Assembly (NCBI GenBank): GCA_003551265.1 | Contig: PUMG01000151.1 | Coordinates: 1-9,049, forward strand | Length of the DNA stretch: 9,049 nt | Direction: 5' to 3' | DNA from: Halovenus sp. | GTDB taxonomy: Archaea; Halobacteriota; Halobacteria; Halobacteriales; Haloarculaceae | Shown: positions 4,477 through 9,049 of the stretch, piece after piece | Layout of the letters: every line of letters begins with the position of its first letter | Numbering within the stretch: position 1 is the stretch's first letter | Notes under the pieces: model-generated | The model's database searches: none | Told to the model about the DNA's origin: nothing | The model's input: only the letters and a program-made list of their open reading frames with translations | Made by a program: the position numbers and the translations under genes

Positions 4477-6534
4477 TCACTCCTCGTCGTGGCGTTCCAT
4501 CCGGGCGACGATGTCGTATGGTGTTTCGTTCTTGCGGATGCCGTCGAGCAGCGCGAACGCCTCGTTCGGCGAGAGGAAATACCGCGTCACGGCGTGGCCG
4601 AGCGGCGTCGGTTCGAGTCCGTCGATGAACTCGTATTCGAGCAGTTTGCCCAGTGCGTACTTTGTCGGCACCTCCCCGACCATCGTCTCGTTGAGCTGTC
4701 CGGCCTGTGCGCCCGCGACAGTGATGTTCGCCAGCGTCTCCTCGACTGCGGCCGCCCCGTCGTACCGCGTTCTCACTGCCTCCATCTCTCCTTTGAGCAG
4801 TTTGAACGCCACCTCGTCCTCGGTCATCTCCTGACTGCCGTGGTAGGAGCCTTCGGGCTCGACCAGCAGGTACACCGTACCCTTGTCGTGATAATCAGGT
4901 CGTCCCGCACGGCCGAGCATCTGGTGGAACTCCTGGACGGTGAGCCACTCGATGCCCATCGCGAGCGAGTCGAAAATCACTTGGGAGGCGGGGAAATCCA
5001 CGCCCGCAGCGAGTGCTGCGGTCGTCACCACGGCCGCGAGTTCCTGGTCGGCGAACTGGCGCTCGACTTGCTTTCTGCGCTTGTTGTCGAGACCGGCGTG
5101 ATACGGTGCGGAGGAGTACTCCAGTCGACGGGAGACCTCGTGACAGCGACGGCGTGAGTTGGTGAAGATTATCGTCTGGCCGCGATAGCCCTTGCTCGAT
5201 TTTCGGTCGAACGCCCGCCTGACGAGTTTGTTCTCTATCGGTATCTTCTCGCGGCCGTCGACGAACGTGACGTGGCGTTCGATGGGCACCGGACGCTCTT
5301 CGAACTCGATGAGTGTCGCACCGAGCGAGCGCGCGAGCGATTTCGGGTTACCGACGGTCGCAGAGAGATAGATCCACTGCGTGTCGTTCGTGCCGACTCC
5401 GTTGCGTTCGTTTCGCTCGCGGCAGTAGTACTTCAGTCGGGCGATGAGACCGTCGAGCCGGTGGCCGCGCTCTCCCTCGCCGAGCGTGTGAACCTCGTCG
5501 ATGACGACCGTTCCGATGTCTCCGAGGCTCTTGCCGGTCCGCAACGAGTGGTCGACCCCTTCGTACGTGCCGACGATGACGTCCGCAGAGGGGTCGAAGC
5601 GCCCGCCGGTGTTGTTGATTCGACTGGCACCAACCCGGAGGGTGACGTCGACGATGTCGCCGTAGCGCTTTTCGAACTCGTGGTACTTCTGGTTCGCCAG
5701 CGCCACCAGCGGGACGAGAAACAGCATCTTGCCCTGTCCGTTGAGCGCCCGGTGGAGACCTGCCATCTCGCCGACGAGCGTCTTACCTGTGGCAGTGGCA
5801 CTGACGACGAGCTGGTCACGGCCCTCGGTCACCCCGTTCTCGACGGCGAGGCTCTGAACCGGCAACAGCGTGTCGAATCGCGCTTCGAGTTTCGACTGGA
5901 TGCCGGGATGGAGGCTCAGCGAATTAACGGGCACGGGGTCGACGTCCTCGACGGTCGGGCTGATCTCGTCGAACTTCGTCAGCTCCGGGTCGAGTTCGCC
6001 TTTGAGCAGGTTCGTGATTCGTTCGAGGTCGCGAACATCGAGCAAGAGCGCTTCGAGGCGTTTCTGTGCGGTTCCCGAAATCTGGCCGTGGTAGGCGAGT
6101 TGGCGGTCGAGTTCCTCTCGGGCGCAGTCGGGGCAAATGTACTCATCGTTGTCGGTCCTGACGGCTGTCTCCGACGTGATGGGCGAGTAGCGACCGTTCG
6201 ATGCGCAGATTCGGCAGGTCCGGACGACTTTGGCTTCGAGCTGATAGCCGTCGAGAAGTTCACGCAGCTCCTCGCGTGCTCGTCGGGAGGTCTGTTCGGA
6301 GATACGGATTCGCTCGGCGCGACGCGCCAGGTCGACGAACTCGTCGGGACTTCGCAGGTCCTCGTCGTTTCCGTCGACGATGCGGAGCCGTGCTGGTCGC
6401 GGCCCTGCGTTCGTCTCTTTCACCTCCAGTCGGCCGCCGAGCAGCCGGGAGCCGTCTCGCTCGACGACGATTCGATAGTCGTCGCCGTGTTCGTGGAGGA
6501 ACAGCGTATCGACGCGTGGAACCTGCCGGGACAC
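4477..6534 (-). CDS. Ski2/Hel308-like superfamily 2 helicase with zinc ribbon
   Basis: ATP-dependent nucleic-acid helicase, 685 residues from GTG 6534. An N-terminal region of about 230 residues of no known motif carries a four-Cys zinc ribbon (C107-x2-C110 and C134-x2-C137). Helicase motifs follow: a Q-motif-like LLPVQSLAVENG (about 223), Walker A SATATGKT with Lys251, DEVH (346-349), SAT (391-393), motif V TTAALAAGVDFP (504-515) and motif VI QMLGRAGRP (538-546). The winged-helix part ends with TPLGHAVTRYFLSPNEA and only a short tail, so the ratchet domain of Hel308 seems missing or very short. Closest match by eye is the Ski2/Hel308 group; I believe haloarchaeal relatives carry the label DUF5814. 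DNA versus RNA substrate is unknown. The frame extends to ATG 6603 and GTG 6666; 6534 is preferred because TTTTATA sits about 26 bp upstream and codons before it are atypical. Confidence 0.9.
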   Translation of the reverse strand: MSRQVPRVDTLFLHEHGDDYRIVVERDGSRLLGGRLEVKETNAGPRPARLRIVDGNDEDLRSPDEFVDLARRAERIRISEQTSRRAREELRELLDGYQLEAKVVRTCRICASNGRYSPITSETAVRTDNDEYICPDCAREELDRQLAYHGQISGTAQKRLEALLLDVRDLERITNLLKGELDPELTKFDEISPTVEDVDPVPVNSLSLHPGIQSKLEARFDTLLPVQSLAVENGVTEGRDQLVVSATATGKTLVGEMAGLHRALNGQGKMLFLVPLVALANQKYHEFEKRYGDIVDVTLRVGASRINNTGGRFDPSADVIVGTYEGVDHSLRTGKSLGDIGTVVIDEVHTLGEGERGHRLDGLIARLKYYCRERNERNGVGTNDTQWIYLSATVGNPKSLARSLGATLIEFEERPVPIERHVTFVDGREKIPIENKLVRRAFDRKSSKGYRGQTIIFTNSRRRCHEVSRRLEYSSAPYHAGLDNKRRKQVERQFADQELAAVVTTAALAAGVDFPASQVIFDSLAMGIEWLTVQEFHQMLGRAGRPDYHDKGTVYLLVEPEGSYHGSQEMTEDEVAFKLLKGEMEAVRTRYDGAAAVEETLANITVAGAQAGQLNETMVGEVPTKYALGKLLEYEFIDGLEPTPLGHAVTRYFLSPNEAFALLDGIRKNETPYDIVARMERHDEE

Positions 6535-6556
6535 ACCCGGTCGTACTTCTGCGCGA

Positions 6557-6563
6557 TATAAAA
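6557..6563 (-). promoter_or_regulatory. TATA box of the helicase gene
   Basis: Minus-strand TTTTATA is centred at 6560, about 26-27 bp before the GTG at 6534. This matches a leaderless haloarchaeal transcript starting at that codon. The same bases read TATAAAA on the plus strand. Confidence 0.5.
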
Positions 6564-6583
6564 CGACTCGCTTCGCCAGCGTC

Positions 6584-6593
6584 GGTATATACC
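6584..6593 (+). promoter_or_regulatory. Palindromic TATA box, probably of the acyl-CoA synthetase gene
   Basis: GGTATATACC is a perfect 10-bp palindrome. On the plus strand it predicts transcription from about 6615, a leader of about 40 nt before the GTG at 6654. Being symmetric it could also work on the minus strand. Confidence 0.45.
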
Positions 6594-6594
6594 C

Positions 6595-6610
6595 CCCACA
6601 CATATGTGGG
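6595..6610. repeat. Inverted repeat CCCACA-N4-TGTGGG
   Basis: Perfect 6-bp arms with spacer CATA, overlapping the palindrome CACATATGTG (6599-6608). It adjoins the TATA box on its downstream side, a typical position for an archaeal repressor operator. It also contains the ATG at 6603 (minus strand), an alternative helicase start. Confidence 0.5.
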
Positions 6611-6633
6611 TGAAGGTGTATCGAACGCTGGCG

Positions 6634-6648
6634 TCTACCTATGGTAGA
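6634..6648. repeat. Inverted repeat TCTACC-TAT-GGTAGA
   Basis: Perfect 6-bp arms with 3-bp spacer, ending 5 bp before the GTG at 6654. It could be an operator or a hairpin in the acyl-CoA synthetase leader. Confidence 0.45.
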
Positions 6649-6653
6649 TAACC

Positions 6654-9049
6654 GTGTCTCGTTCACTTACCTGTCGCGCCTGGAATCCCGAACAGTGTGA
6701 AGGCACACCGACCTGTCCGCCGCGCTGTCCTCGTTTTATCACTTCTGAGGGGAGTGTGGTCCTCATCGAACCGCTGGAAGACTCCACAGCGGAGCACGCC
6801 ACAGAGCTGTCGCTCCCACCGACACAGCAGGTCGGCCCGGACGACCTGGTGCTGGTTGCACGGACCGACGAGACGCTCGTCGGATACGTCTGGTTGCGAC
6901 CGGTCGTCGGCGGTGACCGACGAGTCGAGAGTGCGGTGACTGCGGCGTTCGAGGGTGGAGAGCTACACGTTGAACTCGCCAGACAGGCCGTCGCCTACGC
7001 GCTTTCCGACGGGGCTGGACGGCTGCTCGTCGAGGATTCCGACCTGTTCGAGCAGGCGAACTTCGACGTGGTCAGCAACGGAGAAGACGGTCGGTACGTC
7101 TCGCTCACCGACCCCGAAGTTGAACAGGATGGGGATGCTCCCGTACCCGTACCGGAGCGTGGCAGGGACCTCTCGGGGTTGTTCGCACCCGAGCGCGTCG
7201 CAGTCGTCGGTGCAACCGACCGGGAGGGTGCTATCGGCCGGTTGCTGCTGGAGAATCTGGCCGATTACCCCGGTGACGTCGTGCCGGTGACACCACGGGC
7301 CGAATTGGTGTTCGGCATGGAAGCTGCCGACTCACTTGCGGACACCGACGGCGTCGACCTTGCGGTCATCGCACTGGCACCCGAGGACGCGCTGGCGGCG
7401 CTCGAAACTGCTGGTGAGACAGGCATCCAGAACGCTGTCGTCGTCTCTGCCGGGTTCGAGGAGGCAGGCGAAGACGGCGCTCGCTACGCTGCTCGACTCG
7501 AAGCGCTCGCAAGCAGGTTCGACCTCAACGTCGTCGGCCCGAACTCGATGGGAGTGATGAGCACAGCCAGCGGCCTGAACGCGAGTTTCAGCCACCGTCA
7601 CCCCGTCAGAGGAACTGTCTCGCTCATCAGCCAGTCCGGAGCGTTCATCACCGCCTCGCTCGCGGAGGCGACAGACCGCGGTCTCGGCTTTCGACACGTC
7701 GTCTCCGTCGGCAACAAGACCGTTCTGAGCGCTGTTGACTACCTCAGATACCTCGACACAGACCCCGACACGGCAGTCATCGCCGCGTATCTCGAAGACA
7801 TCGACGACGGCGAGGAGTTCGTCGAGGTCGCCCGGGAGGTGACACGCTCGACGCCCGTGGTCGTACTCAAACCGGGCAGGACAGACGCAGGAGCCAGTGC
7901 TGCCGCCTCACACACGGGTTCGCTGGCGAGTGACGACACAGCGGTCGATGCCGCCTTCGAGCGCGCGGGAGTGCTCCGTGCGGACTCGGCAGGCGAACTG
8001 TTCGATTACGCCGCAGCGCTCCGTGGAGACGTCCCCAGTGACAAGCGTGTGGGTATCGTCACGAACGCTGGGGGGCCGGGCGTGCTCGCCACTGATGCTG
8101 TCGCCGCAACCGAGAGCGAACTGGCGACACTCGAGGAGGCGACCGAGACGCGACTTGAGGACCTGTTGCCTCCAGCGGCATCCGTCGGAAACCCAACCGA
8201 CGTGCTCGGTGACGCCAGCGTCGAGCGCTTTGGAGCAGCTATCGACGCGGTGCTGGCCGACCCCGGTGTCGACGTCGGACTGGTCGTGACGACGCCCCAT
8301 CCGCTCATCGACTACGCCGACCTCGCGGCCGTCGTCGGTCGAAGCGCTCAGGCACGCGCAACCCCCGTTCTCACGTGCTTCATGGACGGCGAGATGGGAG
8401 TAGACGCGAAGCGTGCGTTCCGACGCTACGGTGTTGCAAACTACGACGACCCCTCGCGTGCAGCACGGGCGCTGGACGCGCTCGGTCGCTACGCCGACGC
8501 CCGCGAGCAACCAGCGGTGAGGTCACCCCTCGAGACAGTGGATCTCGACGGCGAGAGAATGCGAGAAGTCACCGTCGACGAGGAGACGATTCGAGCCATC
8601 GTGGATGACGCACGTACAGCAGGTCGTGAGAGACTTGGCGTCGAGGCGTTCGACCTGCTCTCGGCCTGTGGTATCGACGTTCCCGAATGGGGGCTGGCAC
8701 AGACGCCATCGGACGCTGCTGCGATTGCAGCTGAAATCGGGGGGCCGGTCGTCCTGAAAGTCGCCAGTCCGGACATCGCACACAAAGTGGACGTCGGGGG
8801 TGTTCGCGTCGATGTGCCGCCAGCGGCGGTCGAACAGCAGATGGAAGCGCTCCTCGACGACGTTCACAGCGCGAAGCCAGCGGCGGAGATAGACGGTGTT
8901 CTCGTTCAGGAACTGGTCGATGTCGAACACTCGGTCGAGACGGTCGTCGGCGCGACCGACTCCGAGTTCGGCCCGCTCGTCACGTTCGGGCTCGGTGGGG
9001 TTCTGGTCGAACACGTCGGCGACGTGGCGTTCGCTCTTTCGCCGCTCGA
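6654..9049 (+). CDS. ADP-forming acyl-CoA (acetyl-CoA) synthetase, alpha-beta fusion with GNAT-like N-terminus; 3' end cut
   Basis: Interconverts acyl-CoA + ADP + Pi with acid + ATP + CoA, the archaeal route of acetate formation and acid activation. The 798 residues seen run: Cys cluster (C7, C15, C21, C25, ending CPPRCPRF); a degenerate GNAT-like module (about 36-153, with LVARTDETLVGYVWLRP and FEQANFDVV); the CoA-binding Rossmann domain from about 176 (VAVVGATDREG); the ligase domain with SQSGAF (326-331), GNK (353-355) and phosphorylated His420 in SHTGSL; NAGGPG (471-476) and NPTD (513-516); then the beta ATP-grasp part with His710 in AHKVDVGGV. The frame is open to the window end. GTG 6654 is preferred over GTG 6756 because the Cys-rich stretch looks like genuine protein, but 6756 has GAGGGGAG just before it. 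Substrate may be acetate or another acid. Main family call secure; N-terminal extent less so. Confidence 0.9.
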   Translation, partial: MSRSLTCRAWNPEQCEGTPTCPPRCPRFITSEGSVVLIEPLEDSTAEHATELSLPPTQQVGPDDLVLVARTDETLVGYVWLRPVVGGDRRVESAVTAAFEGGELHVELARQAVAYALSDGAGRLLVEDSDLFEQANFDVVSNGEDGRYVSLTDPEVEQDGDAPVPVPERGRDLSGLFAPERVAVVGATDREGAIGRLLLENLADYPGDVVPVTPRAELVFGMEAADSLADTDGVDLAVIALAPEDALAALETAGETGIQNAVVVSAGFEEAGEDGARYAARLEALASRFDLNVVGPNSMGVMSTASGLNASFSHRHPVRGTVSLISQSGAFITASLAEATDRGLGFRHVVSVGNKTVLSAVDYLRYLDTDPDTAVIAAYLEDIDDGEEFVEVAREVTRSTPVVVLKPGRTDAGASAAASHTGSLASDDTAVDAAFERAGVLRADSAGELFDYAAALRGDVPSDKRVGIVTNAGGPGVLATDAVAATESELATLEEATETRLEDLLPPAASVGNPTDVLGDASVERFGAAIDAVLADPGVDVGLVVTTPHPLIDYADLAAVVGRSAQARATPVLTCFMDGEMGVDAKRAFRRYGVANYDDPSRAARALDALGRYADAREQPAVRSPLETVDLDGERMREVTVDEETIRAIVDDARTAGRERLGVEAFDLLSACGIDVPEWGLAQTPSDAAAIAAEIGGPVVLKVASPDIAHKVDVGGVRVDVPPAAVEQQMEALLDDVHSAKPAAEIDGVLVQELVDVEHSVETVVGATDSEFGPLVTFGLGGVLVEHVGDVAFALSPL

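Noticed and set aside
4426..5157. 243-codon plus-strand open frame opposite the helicase 3' part
   Set aside because: Antisense shadow of the helicase C-terminal region, with no recognisable domain.
4020..6534. Idea that the helicase and zinc-finger protein form a defence module
   Set aside because: No nuclease, methylase, toxin or integrase is nearby, the two genes are separated by about 295 bp, and surrounding genes are metabolic.
5272..6561. 429-codon plus-strand open frame opposite the helicase
   Set aside because: Long antisense frames are common in GC-rich haloarchaeal genes. The minus strand has all helicase motifs in order; this frame shows none.
7908..8510. 200-codon minus-strand open frame inside the acyl-CoA synthetase gene
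   Set aside because: Antisense shadow; the plus strand carries the conserved SHTGSL, NAGGPG and NPTD motifs here.
1..9049. tRNA, rRNA, CRISPR array, insertion sequence or attachment site
   Set aside because: Reading both strands showed no regularly spaced repeats, transposase motifs, terminal inverted repeats with target duplications or tRNA-like fold. I could not run a covariance or repeat search.

Overview
The window looks like chromosomal DNA from a halophilic archaeon (class Halobacteria). The DNA is GC-rich with C/G-ending codons, the predicted proteins are strongly acidic (D/E-rich), promoters carry archaeal TATA elements, several starts look leaderless, and a single-chain ADP-forming acyl-CoA synthetase is present. 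No species can be named from the sequence alone. I see no rRNA, tRNA, CRISPR array, insertion sequence or integrase.

Layout. (1) Bases 1-900, minus strand: 3'-truncated MgtE-type Mg2+ transporter made of a CBS pair plus membrane domain, preceded by a long, apparently folded leader. (2) 901-1148: divergent mgtE/aroE promoter region with repeated CATAC/GTATG half-sites. (3) 1149-1973, plus: aroE, shikimate dehydrogenase. (4) 2049-4023, plus: a tight three-gene unit of an acidic helix-hairpin-helix protein, a PabA/TrpG-type glutamine amidotransferase and a PabC-type class IV aminotransferase/lyase, each joined by an ATGA stop/start overlap. (5) 4020-4181, minus: a 53-residue four-cysteine zinc-finger protein whose stop codon interlocks with the pabC stop. 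(6) 4182-4476: noncoding, AT-richer, with several inverted repeats. (7) 4477-6534, minus: a Ski2/Hel308-like superfamily 2 helicase with an N-terminal zinc ribbon. (8) 6535-6653: divergent promoter region with three short dyads. (9) 6654-9049, plus: 3'-truncated alpha-beta fused ADP-forming acyl-CoA synthetase with an unusual N-terminal extension (Cys cluster plus degenerate GNAT-like module).

How the genes fit together. AroE makes shikimate, the precursor of chorismate. PabA and PabC act on the chorismate branch toward p-aminobenzoate and folate, but the chorismate-binding subunit (PabB/TrpE) is not in the window: the HhH gene overlaps pabA directly. The helicase, transporter and acyl-CoA synthetase appear to be independent neighbours.

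No new multi-gene system is evident. The best candidates for something undescribed are the N-terminal module of the acyl-CoA synthetase, the folded region between helicase and zinc-finger genes, the folded mgtE leader, and the small zinc-finger protein locked tail-to-tail with the pab genes.
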